Origin: Cryptomeria japonica
Lineage: Eukaryota > Streptophyta > Pinopsida > Cupressales > Cupressaceae
Length of the DNA: 64,000 nt
Direction of reading: 5' to 3'
Assembly: GCF_030272615.1 (NCBI RefSeq)
Contig: NC_081405.1
Coordinates: 158,273,954-158,337,953, forward strand
In this document: positions 1 to 12,236 of the stretch, piece by piece
Layout of the letters: each line of letters opens with the position of its first letter
Numbering within the stretch: position 1 is the stretch's first letter
Notes under the pieces: generated by a model
Databases searched by the model: none
What the model saw: the letters and a program-made list of their open reading frames with translations, nothing else
Told to the model about the DNA's origin: nothing
Position numbers and translations under genes: made by a program

Positions 1-861
1 ACAATCAACATCACATACCCTACATCATGTCCCAATCAACCTAATCAAGCCACGTTCATCACCATCCATCTCTAAATAGGAGGGATTGTGTTTCCTATCC
101 TAAGTCATCCAATAAGTCAAGAAAGTTACTCTATCTGCACAGATACATCGACTCACACACACCTAGACTATCAACAGATACTCTGATCAAGTATCTTCGG
201 GTCTCAACAGGTAATCGATTATGGTAATCCTAGACTACATTAGGCATTTATCATAATGACCTAGTCTCAATGGGGCTGCCATGATTCCCCACAACCATCC
301 ATCACACGCACATACTATCAAGTGATCAACCAATCAAACACAATCACATCGAACAATTACATCAATTGTCTACGTCTCAACAAGTATTTTGCTTCATATA
401 CCTTGACTTCATCGGGCAATTATATCAATTGTCTAAGTCACATCAGGTCACTTTGATTCACTTACTCAGACTTTATCATGTCCAAGCGACCAACTGACAT
501 CAACTGTCATGCTTTGACTTGACTGGGGCAATTAAACCGATTGCACCAGATTGTCCAGCCAATTTTGATCAATTGTATAGCATCAATCCAAACCCCACAC
601 TACATCTGCTATGTATCTCTTGCATGACCTCAGGGTACTCGCTGGCTTGTTGTTTCTTCATATTCACTCCATTTTCTCCCATTCTTTCATCATTAGTTCT
701 AATTTCTTCTATTCTACATCCCCTCCACTTTTCATTCTTTTTCGAGAGACCGCCCGATTTTTCAAAAAAATAAAAAATAAAAATTCGGCCCATCTTTCGA
801 GGGGGCATACCACCCATTAAATTTACATTTTATGGGCATTTCTTCACACTTATTTTTCTTT
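1..861 (+). other. 3' internal tail of a Tat-like Ty3/gypsy element
   Basis: Non-coding, rich in short ACAATCA/CACATCA-like words. It ends in blocks that match the region just before the 3' LTR of the large element at 43570-59827: the word TCGAGGGGGCAT (about 798-809; also near 58959) and the sequence leading into the polypurine tract. I read it as the distal internal region of a related element whose body lies left of the window. Short open frames here (for example 519-773) have no recognisable domains and are not called. Confidence 0.6.
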
Positions 862-897
862 CTTTGAAACGACGCGATAAACTGCACCGTCTCAAAG
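862..897 (+). other. Hairpin overlapping the polypurine tract
   Basis: Base CTTTGA (862-867) pairs with TCAAAG (892-897). Inside this, ACG pairs with CGT, and an inner GCG pairs with TGC. The same architecture and the same 36-nt length occur at 59015-59050 with changed but still pairing bases. The 3' arm runs into the purine tract that would prime plus-strand DNA synthesis. Confidence 0.55.
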
Positions 898-906
898 AGG
901 GGCAAA
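894..906 (+). promoter_or_regulatory. Polypurine tract of the left gypsy element
   Basis: Purine run AAAGAGGGGCAAA ends directly before the TGTAGTCAC start of the LTR at 907. It matches the tract at 59047-59060, so the LTR at 907 is a 3' LTR on the plus strand. Confidence 0.7.
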
Positions 907-1212
907 TGTAGTCACATAAATTTGTCCACTTAATTAAATGAATACTTAGTATTTATTTGATTATTTAACCATCAATTAATAATTAATTAAATTAATATTT
1001 AATTAATTCATCTTAACCCTATTCTCCTATTAATTAAATAAATTATTCAATTTATTTGATTTAAATCACTTAACCAAATTCAGACCATTAATTAAATAAA
1101 TAAATCATATTTATTTAATTAAATCTTCTCTCACATTTAAATAAATTAATATTTATTTAAATCCCCCAAAATCCCACCTCTCACATTTAAATAAATTAAC
1201 ATTTATTTAAAT

Positions 1213-1370
1213 CACCTTTATCCTCCACCCACTTGTATTTTCCTACAAAAGCAAGTTGCACAATTATTTTAAATAAATAATTTATTTAAATCACCTTTAT
1301 CCTCCACCCACTTGTATTTTCCTACAAAAGCAAGTTGCACAACTATTTTAAATAAATTATTTATTTAAAA
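1213..1370 (+). repeat. 79-bp tandem duplication inside the LTR
   Basis: The segment beginning CACCTTTATCCTCCACCC occurs at 1213 and again at 1292. Both copies run through GCAAGTTGCACAA into an AT-rich palindromic stretch. Confidence 0.8.
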
Positions 1371-1396
1371 TCCTATTTATCCTCACCCACTTGAAA

Positions 1397-1821
1397 CCTT
1401 TAATGGTTTCCCTTAAAGTCTTCAAACTTGATGGCTTTAAAGTCTTCAAACTTGATGGCTTCCTTCTAGAGTCTTCTCATACCTTTAATGGTTTCCCTTA
1501 AAGTCTTCAAACTTGATGGCTTTAAAGTCTTCAAACTTGATGGCTTCCTTCTATAGTCTTCTTAAGCCTTTAATGGTTTCCCTTAAAGTCTTCAAACTTG
1601 ATGGCTTTAAAGTCTTCAAACTTGATGGCTTCCTTCTATAGTCTTCTTAAGCCTTTAATGGTTTCCCTTAAAGTCTTCAAACTTGATGGCTTTAAAGTTT
1701 TCAAACTTGATGGCTTCCTTCTATAGTCTTCTTAAGCCTTTAATGGTTTCCCTTAAAGTCTTCAAACTTGATGGCTTTAAAGTCTTCAAACTTTAATGGT
1801 TTTCCTTAAAGTCTTCAAGCC
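1397..1821 (+). repeat. 85-bp tandem array, five units
   Basis: The phrase CCTTTAATGGTTTCCC starts at 1397, 1482, 1567, 1652 and 1737, an exact 85-bp period. Within each unit AAAGTCTTCAAACTTGATGG is itself present twice. Partial, more diverged units continue to about 1860. Confidence 0.9.
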
Positions 1822-2488
1822 TTTAATGGTTTCCCTCAAAGTCTTCAAGCATTTTAATGCTTTATCTTCCTTTTTCTCATTTAAATAAATTAATATTTAT
1901 TTGAATATTTATCCAAATGCAAATTACACCATTTAATTGAAATAAATGATTTTATTTTAATTGAAAATACCAAAATTCCTCCCAGTTGCATTTTCCTTCA
2001 AAATCCACTTGCATGCCTAAAACCCCTTCTAGATTCTTCTAAACCTTTCCTAATTAACCTAATCCATCCCCTAAATATTGTCACATTCCTAAGCAAATTG
2101 GAGTCACTTCTCAAAGACTCCAAAGTCTTTGAAAAGCAATTAATGCTTTGTGTGTTCAACAAATTAACCTCTAAAGTCTTCCAAACCACTTATGGCTCTT
2201 ACATGACCATTAATGGTTAATTCCACTTGCACCCATGGTTAAGGACTTTGACCCCTAACTTAACCCTCATGTAACCCATGTGTCTCTTCAAAGCATTAAT
2301 TTTTTTGACTAGGGTAACCATCATGTCCCCTCAAGCATTTAATGCTCCTTATCTCTCCTCTCAAGCCTCCTCATGGTGACACTTGTCAACATGGGATTGG
2401 GTTGAAAGTCTCACATGGATTGAATATCTTTCAATCCTAACCCTTGTTAAGATTACTCAATCTTAACCCTTCATTTCCCCATTTCTTC

Positions 2489-2496
2489 TATAAATA
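2489..2496 (+). promoter_or_regulatory. TATA box of the left LTR
   Basis: TATAAATA inside TTCTATAAATAGAACCC, in the distal part of the LTR, where a U3 promoter is expected. Transcription would start near 2520. Confidence 0.55.
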
Positions 2497-2880
2497 GAAC
2501 CCTTCTCCTCAAGCAAAAAGAGAAACATTTTAGAGTATTGTTGTTATACTGGCATTAGCATAGAGCTTTCTCATAGCATCACTATCTACACTTGCATAGC
2601 ATTTGCTTATCATATTCAACTATCTTGAATCTCCATATGGCATCCATGGCTAATGCTAAAAGCTGAGAGCTACACTAATTTGGGACTTGGAGAGGAGAGG
2701 AACAAGGGAGGAGCAACTATGAGCATCTTGATTAGCTATTTTATTCTATGTTTATATGCTTTCTATTTCATGCTTAATATCTCTCTTGATATGCCTGTTT
2801 AGGATAATCTTTTGTTGCTAACACTAATGTTTGTTTCTTGTGCTCTTGTGTGTGTTGCCATCAAACAGATTTTCTAATCC

Positions 2881-3034
2881 TTTTTGCAGAGCATCAGTTG
2901 TATATCATCAAAAAATACCTTCATGAGCATAAAGGTTATGCGATAATTATATCATAAAAAATTATCAAATAGTGTTCTCTAATAACAAAAATTGTAAAGC
3001 TCATCAAATGCATGATAATAAGTCATGTTGCAAA
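2881..3034. other. Short unique spacer
   Basis: AT-rich sequence between the left LTR and the 20-bp array. Nothing recognised. Confidence 0.4.
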
Positions 3035-6000
3035 AATACGTCCCCTAACGACATGATTTGGTGTCTTAAGGGGTCTGATGGTGTCGTTAGGGGTCATATG
3101 GTGTCCCATGAACCCTTATGACCTCTTAGGACACCATATGACCCCTAATGACACCATATTGGGTCGCTTTGGGTCATATTGTGTCCTAAGGGGTCCTATG
3201 GTGTCCCAAGACACCATATGACCCCTATGGACACCATATGACCCCTAACGACACCATAGGACCCCTTAAGACACCAAATCATGTCGTTAGGGGTCATATT
3301 GTGTCTTACGGGGTCGTAGGACACAATATGACCCCTAACGACACAATTTGGTGTTTTAAGGGGTATTATGGTGTCACAAGACATCTTATGATCCCTAACG
3401 ACACCATAGGACCCTTAAAACACCAAATCATAACATTAAGGGTCATATTGTGTCTTACGGGGTCGTAGGACACAATATGACCCCTAACGACATGATTTGG
3501 TGTCTTAAGGGGTCTGATGGTGTCATTAGGGGTCATATGGTGTCCATAGGGGTCATATGGTGTCCCATGAACCCTTATGACCTCTTAGGACACCATATGA
3601 CCCCTAATGACACCATATTGGGTCGCTTTGGGTCATATTGTGTCGTTAGGGGTCATATTGTGTCTTAAGGGGTCCTATGGTGTCCCAAGACACCATATGA
3701 CCCCTATGGACACCATATGACCCCTATGGACACCATATGACCCCTAACGACACCATCGGACCCCTTAGGACACCAAATCATGTCGTTAGGGGCCATATTG
3801 TGTCCTACGACCCCGTACGACACAATATGATCCCTAATGATATTATTTGGTGTCTTAAGGGGTCCTATGGTGTCGAAGACACCATAGGACCCCTTAAGAC
3901 ACAATATGACCCAAAGCGACCCAATATGGTGTCATTAGGGGTCATATGGTGTCCTAAGAGGTCATAAGGGTTCATGGGACACCATATGACCCCTATGGAC
4001 ACCATATGACCCCTAACGACACCATCGGACCACTTAAGACACCAAATCATGTCGTTAGGGGTCATATTGTGTCCTAAGACCTTGTAGGACACAATATGAC
4101 CCCTAATGACATGATTTGGTGTCTTAAGGGGTCCTATGGTGTCATTATGGATCATATGGTGTCTTGTGACACCATAAGACCCCTTAAGACACCAAATTGT
4201 GTCGTTAGGGGTCATATTGTGTCCTACGACCCCGTAAGACACAATATGACCCCTAACGACATGATTTGGTGTCTTAAGGGGTCCTATGGTGTCGTTAGGA
4301 GTCATATGGTGTCCATAGGTGTCATATGGTGTCTTGGGACACCATAGGACCCCTTAGGACATGATATGACCCCTAACAACATGATTTGGTGTCTTAAGGG
4401 GTTTGATGGTGTCCATAGGGGTCATATGGTGTTCCATGAACCCTTATGACCTCTTAGGACACCATATGACCCCTAATGACACCATTTTGGGTCGCTTTGG
4501 GTCATATTGTGTCGTTAGGGGTCATATTGTGTCTTAAGGGGTCCTATGGTGTCCCAAGACACCATATGACCCCTATGGACACCATATGACCCCTAACGAC
4601 ACCATAGGACCCCTTAAGACACCAAATCATGTCGTTAGGGGTCATATTGTGTCCTACAGGTTGTAGGACACAATATGACCCCTAACGACAGGTTGTAGGA
4701 CAATATGACCCCTAATGACATGATTTGGTGTCTTAAGGGGTCCTATGGTGTCGTTAGGGGTCATATGGTGTCCATAGGGGTCATATGGTGTCTTGGGACA
4801 CCATAGGACCCCTTAAGACACAATATGAACCCTAACGACACAATATGACCCAAAGCAACCCAATATGGTGTCATTAGGGGTCATATGGTGTCTTAAGGGG
4901 TCCCATGGTGTCCCAAGACACCATATGACCCCTATCGACACCATATGACCCCTAACAACACCATAGGACCCCTTAAGACACCAGATCATATCGTTAGGGA
5001 TCATATTATGTCGTACGGGGTCGTAGGACACAATATGACCCCTAACGACATGATCTGGTGTCTTAAGGGGTCCTATGGTGTTGTTAGGGGTCATATGGTG
5101 CCCATAGGGGTCATATGGTGTCTTGGGACACCATAGGACCCCTTAAGACACAATATGACCCCTAACGACACAATATGACCCAAAGGGACCCAATATGGTG
5201 TCATTAGGGGTCATATGGTGTCTTAAGGGGTCCTATGGTGTCGCAAGACACCATAGGACCCCTAACGACACCATAGGACCCCTTAAGACACCAAATCATA
5301 TCGTTAGGGATCATATTGTGTTGTACGGGGTTGTAGGACACAATATGACCCCTAACGAAATGATTTGGTGTCTTAAGGGGTCCTATGGTGTCATTAGGGG
5401 TCATATGGTGTCTGTAGGGGTCATATAGTGTCCTGGGACACCATAGGACCCCTTAAGACACAATATGACCCCTAACGACACAATATGACCCAAAGCAACC
5501 AAATATGGTGTCATTAGGGGTCATATGGTGTCTTAAGGGGTCCCATGGTGTCCCAAGACACCATATGACCCCTATGGACACCATATGACCCCTAACGACA
5601 CCATATGACCCCTTAAGACACCAAATCATGTCGTTAAGGGTCATATTGTTTCCTAAGGGGTCCTATGGTGTCGCAAGACACCATATGACACATTTGGACA
5701 CCATATGACCCCTAACAACACCATAGGACCCCTTAAGACACCAAATTATGTCATTAGGGGTGATATTGTGTCTTACGGGGTCATAGGACACAATATGACC
5801 CCTAACGACACAATTTGGTGTCTTAAGGGGTCTTATGGTGTCACAAGACACCATATGATCCCTAACAACACCATAGGACCCCTTAAGACACCAAATCATA
5901 ACATTAGGTGTCATATTGTGTCTTACGGATTCGTAGGACACAATATGACCCCTAACGACATGATTTGGTGTCTTAAGCGGTCTGATGGTGTCGTTAGGGG

Positions 6001-7665
6001 TCATCTGGTGTCCATAGGGGTCATATGGTGTGCCATGAACCCTTATGACCTCTTAGGACACCATATGACCCCTAATGACACCATATTGGGTCGCTTTGGG
6101 TCATATTGTGTCGTTAGGGGTCATATTGTGTCTTAAGGGGTCCTATGGTGTCCCAAGACACCATATGACCCCTATGGACACCATATGACCCCTAACGACA
6201 CCATAGGACCCCTTAAGACACCGAATCATGTCGTTAGGGGTCATATTGTGTCATATGGTGTCTTGGGACACCATAGGACCCCTTAAGACACAATATGACC
6301 CCTAACGACACAATATGACCCAAAGCGACCCAATATGGTGTCATTAGGGGTCATATGGTGTCCTAAGGGGTCTTATGGTGTCCCAAGACACCATATGACC
6401 TCTAACAACACCATAGGACCCCTTAAGACACCAAATCATATTGTTAGGGATCATATTGTGTAGTACGGGGTCGTAGGACACAATATGACCCCTAACGACA
6501 TGATTTGGTGTCTTAAGGGGTCATATGGTGTCGTTAGGGGTCATATGGTGTCCATAGGGGTCATATGGTGTCTTGGGACACCATAGGACCCCTTAAGACA
6601 CAATATGACCCCTAACGACACAATATGACCCAAAGCGACCCAATATGGTGTCATTAGGGGTCATATGGTGTCCTAAGAGGTCATAAGGGTTCATGGGACA
6701 CCATATAACCTCTATGGACACCATATGACCCCTAACGACACCATCGGACCCCTTAAGACACCAAATCATGTCGTTAGGGGTCATATTGTGTCCTACGACC
6801 CCGTAAGACACAATATGACTCCTAATGTTATGATTTGGTGTCTTAAGGGGTCCTATGGTGTCGTTAGGGATCATATGGTGTCTTGTGACACCATAAGACC
6901 CCTTAAGACACCAAATTGTGTCGTTAGGGGTCATATTGTGTCCTACGACCCCGTAAGACACAATATGACCCCTACCAACATGATTTGGTGTCTTAAGGGG
7001 TCCTATGGTGCCGTTAGGGGTCATATGGTGTCCATAGGGGTCATATGGTGTCTTGGGACACCATAGGACCCCTTAGGACACAATATGATACCTAACGACA
7101 TGATTTGGTGTCTTAAGGGGTCTAATGGTGTCGTTAGGGGTCATATGGTGTCCATAGGGGTCATATGGTGTCCCATGAACCCTTATGACCTCTTAGGACA
7201 CCATATGACCCCTAATGACACCATATTGGGTCACTTTGGGTCATATTGTGTCCTAAGGGGTCCTATGGTGTCCCAAGACACCATATGACCTCTATGGACA
7301 CCATATGACCCTTAACGACACCATAGGACCCCTTGAGACACCAAATCATGTCGTTAGGGGTCATATGGTGTCCTAAGGGGTCATAGACCACAATATGACC
7401 CCTTAGGACATAATATGACCCAAAGCGACCCAATATGGTGTCATTAGGGGTCATATGGTGTCCTGAGAGGTCATAAGGGTTCATGGGACACCATATCACA
7501 TAACTATCATTAGGGGTCATAGTTATGGGTCGTAAGACACAATATGACCCCTAACGACATGATTTGGTGTCTTAAGGGGTCCTATGGTGTCCCAAGACAC
7601 CATATGACCCCTAACGACACCATAGGTCCCCTTAAGACACCAAATTGTGTCATTAGGGGTCATAT

Positions 7666-7666
<1 letters not shown>
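3035..7666. repeat. 20-bp bidirectional tandem array (minisatellite)
   Basis: The whole 4.6 kb is built from variants of a 20-bp unit such as GACACCATATGACCCCTAAC and its reverse complement, roughly 230 units. Direct and inverted units alternate in blocks. Larger blocks, for example one containing TTGGGTCGCTTTGGGTCATA, appear on the plus strand near 3160, 3610, 4490, 6080 and 7220, and inverted near 3910, 4850, 6620 and 7420. The array is open in several frames on both strands, because three units make 60 bp, and this yields repetitive pseudo-peptides of up to about 146 residues. These are a by-product of the repeat. The array ends abruptly in a CT microsatellite. Confidence 0.95.
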
Positions 7667-7721
<55 letters not shown>

Positions 7722-7750
7722 TCTCCCCCCTCTCCCTCTCTCTCCCTCTC

Positions 7751-7823
<73 letters not shown>

Positions 7824-7844
7824 CCCTCTCCTTCTCTCCCTCTT
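7667..7844 (+). repeat. (CT)n microsatellite
   Basis: Almost pure CT with a few CCCTCT interruptions. It fuses directly to the last unit of the 20-bp array, which ends GGTCATATGGTCTCTCT. Confidence 0.97.
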
Positions 7845-7859
7845 TAAAAATGACTAATA

Positions 7860-7894
7860 AAATCCGATATCCGATTTAATCGGATATTGGATTT
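7860..7894. repeat. Inverted repeat with TCCGATATCCGAT arms
   Basis: Left arm 7860-7875 and right arm 7879-7894 are reverse complements over 16 bp with one mismatch and a 3-nt spacer. A third copy of TATCCGATATCCGATTTTT follows at about 7929-7947. Confidence 0.75.
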
Positions 7895-7947
7895 TTGCCA
7901 TGTGGCACTTTACTTCATAAATGGCGGCTATCCGATATCCGATTTTT

Positions 7948-9790
7948 GTACTCAAATTTTCAAATTTTAAATTTCGGCTCAGGAATGCTTTGGTATTAGG
8001 CTTGGAAGTTACAAGCCTGCAAAATCAACTGAAAAAACGTGTTTTTCAGTATTCCCTGGTTTTCCAGACTTTACACTGGTGGCTGACGACTTTTTTTGTA
8101 GCCAAAATTGATAAAACGAAAAGGGTTTTTTAAGGACGTTCCCAGCTTTCCAACAATATAAGGCTTGTCTTATTTTGACTTTAGTAAATAATTATTATTT
8201 ATTTTCTAATTGAATTCTGACAATAGTCCTGATTAATATACTGATTGAAAAACACTAATAACTTTCAAACGGTATAACATTTTTTGAAACCAAAACATGT
8301 GTCACATCCTATGCTTCGTCTAATATAGGGAAAAATTAAAAAAAATTAAATTTCATAAGGTTTTGACTAAGTTAAGGTGGTCAGACGTAGGAGTTTCTGA
8401 ATTTTTGAAAAGCTGTAGTAAAAAAATCATAAATAATTATTTAATTCATAAAAAATTAAAAAAAAATATGTGTCACATCCGGACATGAGTCTAATACTTA
8501 TATTATAAATATTATAGAAAAATATTAAGATTTGATTGTGATTAGGGTGGTCAGACATATGTCTACTTCTTATTTTTTTCCTGAAATTTTAGTACCACTG
8601 CATTGAAATTTGAAATTTTCATCAAATATGATTTTTTTTTTCCAAAAAAAAACTAGTAGCTTAGAAACTACATTCAATTTTCTATATATTCTCTTCTTAC
8701 ATATTTTAAAAATAATGTTCACAACTTATTCAAATTTTCATGTCAAGTTGCATAACTCTGATTTTTCTAAAATTTCATTGCCACTTAAGGGCCTATTTTG
8801 GCACACCATGATCCTGCACATACCCGTTTGTTTTATGATAAATGTAAAAGGTGAGTACAATAAATACCTTGTATTTTATAATAAAATGCAAAAGGATGTC
8901 AACAAATTTTGTGATCATTTCAAGCTAAATATAAATTGCATTTTAACTATATATATATTATTTTCATAACAATAAATATAATTTTGTATGTTGAAATATT
9001 GAATCATTTGTGTTGGATATAGATATAGATAAGAAGATTTATGGTTAACAAAAGGTTTTGAATTAAATCGCTGCATGCAAGTTAAATTTTAAATCAGACT
9101 ATGATGTTTTAACAACTAATAATATGTTTTTGTTCAACTACCAAAGGATCAATATAAAGTTTTGATCAAATATTTAAAAATTTATTTTACAATTTATTTA
9201 ATTATTCATTCTAGAATTAAGGCATGTGACTTTGGGTCTACATGTATGAGGGTTTTTGTCTCTCAAGTTATGCACCTGGATATTCCACCCGGCTCATCCT
9301 TGCCTTGGAAATGGTGTTTAGTGCTTGTTTGCTTTGATTCAAGCCACCATCAATTTGCCCTATACATTTTGTGGTTTTTTTCTTTGTTTTTAGACTGATT
9401 TATTGCATACTATAGTACACAGTGGTCTTTAGGCTCATTACACAAATGTGATCGTGTTATGATCTGATTGGCTTGTATGGACATAGGACAACAAGTGGAA
9501 GGTAAGTAAAACCCTAGTAATAGTAAGTTTGTTCAGGGAAAACCCTTATCTAAATGGAAAGAGTAGAGAAACATGCAAGGAAGTAGTGCAAGAGGAAGAA
9601 AACAAGGAGATACCTGTGGAAGCAGTGTTTAATGTCTAATGAGATGGTTCAGGGATTTCCCAAGGTAAAGGATAAATAGATAGAGGAGCATCCAAAGGAG
9701 GTAAGGACTCTATCCTTCTAGGATTTTAAAGCTAAACCCTAATGAATAAATGGTTAAGGCCATGAGGAAAGAAGAACAAGACTAAAAAAT
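7948..9790. other. AT-rich spacer
   Basis: No open frame with recognisable protein similarity, no RNA gene and no terminal repeat found. Two phrases about 180 bp apart recur (ATGTGTCACATCC near 8298 and 8468; GTGGTCAGACRTA near 8377 and 8547), suggesting an old local duplication. Confidence 0.4.
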
Positions 9791-9811
9791 AATGCAATAT
9801 TTTTCGAGAGT

Positions 9812-10380
9812 TTGTATAATAAATCCCTACTTGCAAGAAGGTTTCTTGATAACTTGTTGAATACAATCTCGCGAAGGAAGAGTTGGATTAATATAACCTT
9901 TTGTAAGATGATCCAATCCGGATTGTTTGTTATTTTTATAAATAATTTCCAAACATGCAAAAAAGGGTTGTTGACAAAAAATATTGGAATGTAGGAAACT
10001 CCCTTTTCAAATCCATACAATAGGCACTAGATGTATCCAAAAATGAAATCTTATTTTGTTTAGCAATGAAATAGATTCAAGTTTAAAATGTTCTTGTCCA
10101 TTAGGTAAAACTATTGGAGCCATTAGGTAAAACTCTTCAAGTGGAAGAATCTCACATTGCCCTTCTACATATGAATGCTAGGGTGTTGATCTCTTTTAGT
10201 GAAGGAGTAAAAATCTTTGACATGATTGAATTCCCCATTATAGATGAAATAGTCAAGTGTCATAAAGAAGCCTTGGGGGTGGGGGGCTTAAATATTATTT
10301 TATGTGCAAATCTGATGGGTACCACAAAAGGGACTACCCTTAAATTGTTAACAAAAAAATGGAAAAGCTATAGGGTTTAA
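9812..10380 (+). pseudogene. LINE ORF1 remnant
   Basis: Fragments read CKMIQSGLFVIFINNF (about 9905), then after stops LGKTLQVEESHIALLHMNARV (from 10120). This LGK-L-V-(D/E)E...AR pattern is typical of plant L1 ORF1 proteins with a DUF4283-like RNA-binding domain. The parallel region of the other LINE has FLQVEETCSTLPHMNA at 42633. It is broken by several stops. The protein would have bound LINE RNA. Confidence 0.6.
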
Positions 10381-11189
10381 TGTTGATACTACAATTCATA
10401 TGAAGGATTGCAATCATTATGAACCTATGGAGGAAGGTAATGAGATAAATATTGAGGCTCCTATGGATAATAATTATGATACAAATATATAGGTTACCAT
10501 GATTGCAACCCCTTATAAACTAGAATCTAGAGTAGTGATTGTTATTGTTAAGAAGATAAGCATGCTAATAAAAAATATGTAATTCAAAATGATAATGCTA
10601 AAGGCGATTCTAACAATGCATAGAACATTAATAAAATATAAAATTCAACTTGTTCCAAGCCTAGAACAAAAAATTCTAAAGAACTATTGTTAGACAAGAT
10701 GAGAGAATTGAATAAAAGTATAATCAGATTATAGAAATCTCTTGAAGACCCTTCTAATGTTACTAAGGAATCAGCTAAATCTATCATGCTCAAAGAACCA
10801 CCCCCTATTTGCCAAGAACCAAACTTCTCAGTTTCCATTATCCCTCCTTCCCGTAGTATTCAAACCTCTAACCTATCTAACACTGCCTAGTCTCTAGGCT
10901 CAAGAAATAGTCTTTCTAATAATGAGGGTTTTGAGTTGAATGGTCATGCTAGTGCATATGCCCTTCCCCCTTTGACTCAAAAATGATGGAGGCAAAGAGA
11001 TGGGAAAAAGTGGCACCAAACAAATCTATGAGGAAAAGGAAGAATGTAAGTAGATCTAATAGCTCTAAGCTAGATGGGAAAAAGGGAAAGGGAGTGATAT
11101 GAACCCAGATTGTTTTGAACGACAATGAGAATTAAATGAAGATACACTACTTAAATGGTAACATCTAAGGATTTGAATCTCTAAACAAA

Positions 11190-11660
11190 AAATATATAGT
11201 TAGTAACCTATGTAGTTAGAAAAAAATTCTAGACTTTCCACTCCTTCAAGAAGTTAAAGAAATTGGATTTCAGTTACAAAGCAACATTAGGCTTATTTGG
11301 AAAGATGCTAAGGAATAGTTTATTAAGCATGAAAAAGGGAGAGGGGGGATTGTAGTTCTAATCAATCCTAAATGCACTGAACATGTGAGGAAGTATGACA
11401 TATCCCCATGCAATAGATTTCTATGGCTAAAGATTATGAAAGATGATACACATTTGGGTATATGTGTAGTAAATGCCTCAAAGGATTATAGAGAGAAAAT
11501 TTCACTATAGCAATGTATGGCTTCTAATCTTCCTAGAATCCCATCGATTGTTATTGGGGATTTCAATATGATAGAGTATGAAGAGGATAATAAGAGGGTA
11601 ATAAATGAAGTTGGAAAGGCAATGAGAAATTGTTTTTGTCAAGACTTAAGGGGATACTAA
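11190..11660 (+). pseudogene. LINE ORF2 endonuclease remnant
   Basis: In one plus frame the sequence reads VIGDFNMIEYEEDNKRVINE (about 11550-11610). It carries the GDFN signature of the exonuclease-endonuclease-phosphatase fold used by L1 elements to nick target DNA. Upstream pieces (about 11340-11510) contain the expected GG(I/L)-V-L run but are interrupted by stops. Confidence 0.65.
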
Positions 11661-12236
11661 AACAATAGGATCCTTCGGAGGAAATGAAAAGACATAGTAA
11701 GTGTATTTGGTTTACTTGGTGTAATAACCAAAGGGATAAGAGAAGAGTTTACTTAATATTGGATAGAATGTATGTTAATAGAGAGTTGTTTTGTTTTGAG
11801 GATAACCCCAATGTGAATTGTATACAAGTTAAATAAATGGCTATGTTAGATCGTCGCCCAATTGAGGCAAATATTGTGCTAGAAGATAAAAATATTAATA
11901 AGAAGGATATAAAGGGTGGACTATTTAAACTAAATGTGGACCTACTCAAGCAAAAAGATATTGTTGATGGGATTTATTCTCTCAGAGCCCTTTATAAAGT
12001 CCTAAACCACGAAGAAAATCTAGTGATATATTGAAATAGATTGATAGGTAATATACAAAATCTATTTAGAACAGTTGGAAAAAGAAATGCTATTAGGAAT
12101 GTCTCCTTCAAAAGGAGTTGATTGATATTGAAGACAATTACAAAAGAATGTAAATAATCCAGAATTAAATGTTAAAATTAAAGACACATAGCATGCATTA
12201 AGGAAATATTAGACCAAATGAGCACAAGGGGCTAGA

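Larger units (their letters stand above)
907..2880 (+). mobile_element. 3' LTR of a Tat-like gypsy element
   Basis: It starts TGTAGTCACATAAATTTGTC, a diverged form of the LTR start at 43570 and 59061 (TGTAGACACCTAAATTTGTC), right after a polypurine tract. The first part holds several AT-rich palindromes of the type AAATAAATTAATATTTATTT, then an 85-bp tandem array, then a TATA box at 2489. The right end is uncertain: I see no target duplication because the 5' end of the element is outside the window, and 2880 is an estimate. At nearly 2 kb it is much longer than the 767-bp LTR of its relative, partly because of the tandem array. Confidence 0.65.

Noticed and set aside
3196..7520. Many open frames of 60-146 residues on both strands with repeated [18 protein letters not shown] peptides
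   Set aside because: They arise from the 20-bp repeat read in either direction. Three units equal 60 bp, so a stop-free phase repeats. No independent coding evidence.
7544..7879. Serine/leucine-rich open frames
   Set aside because: Translation of the CT microsatellite.
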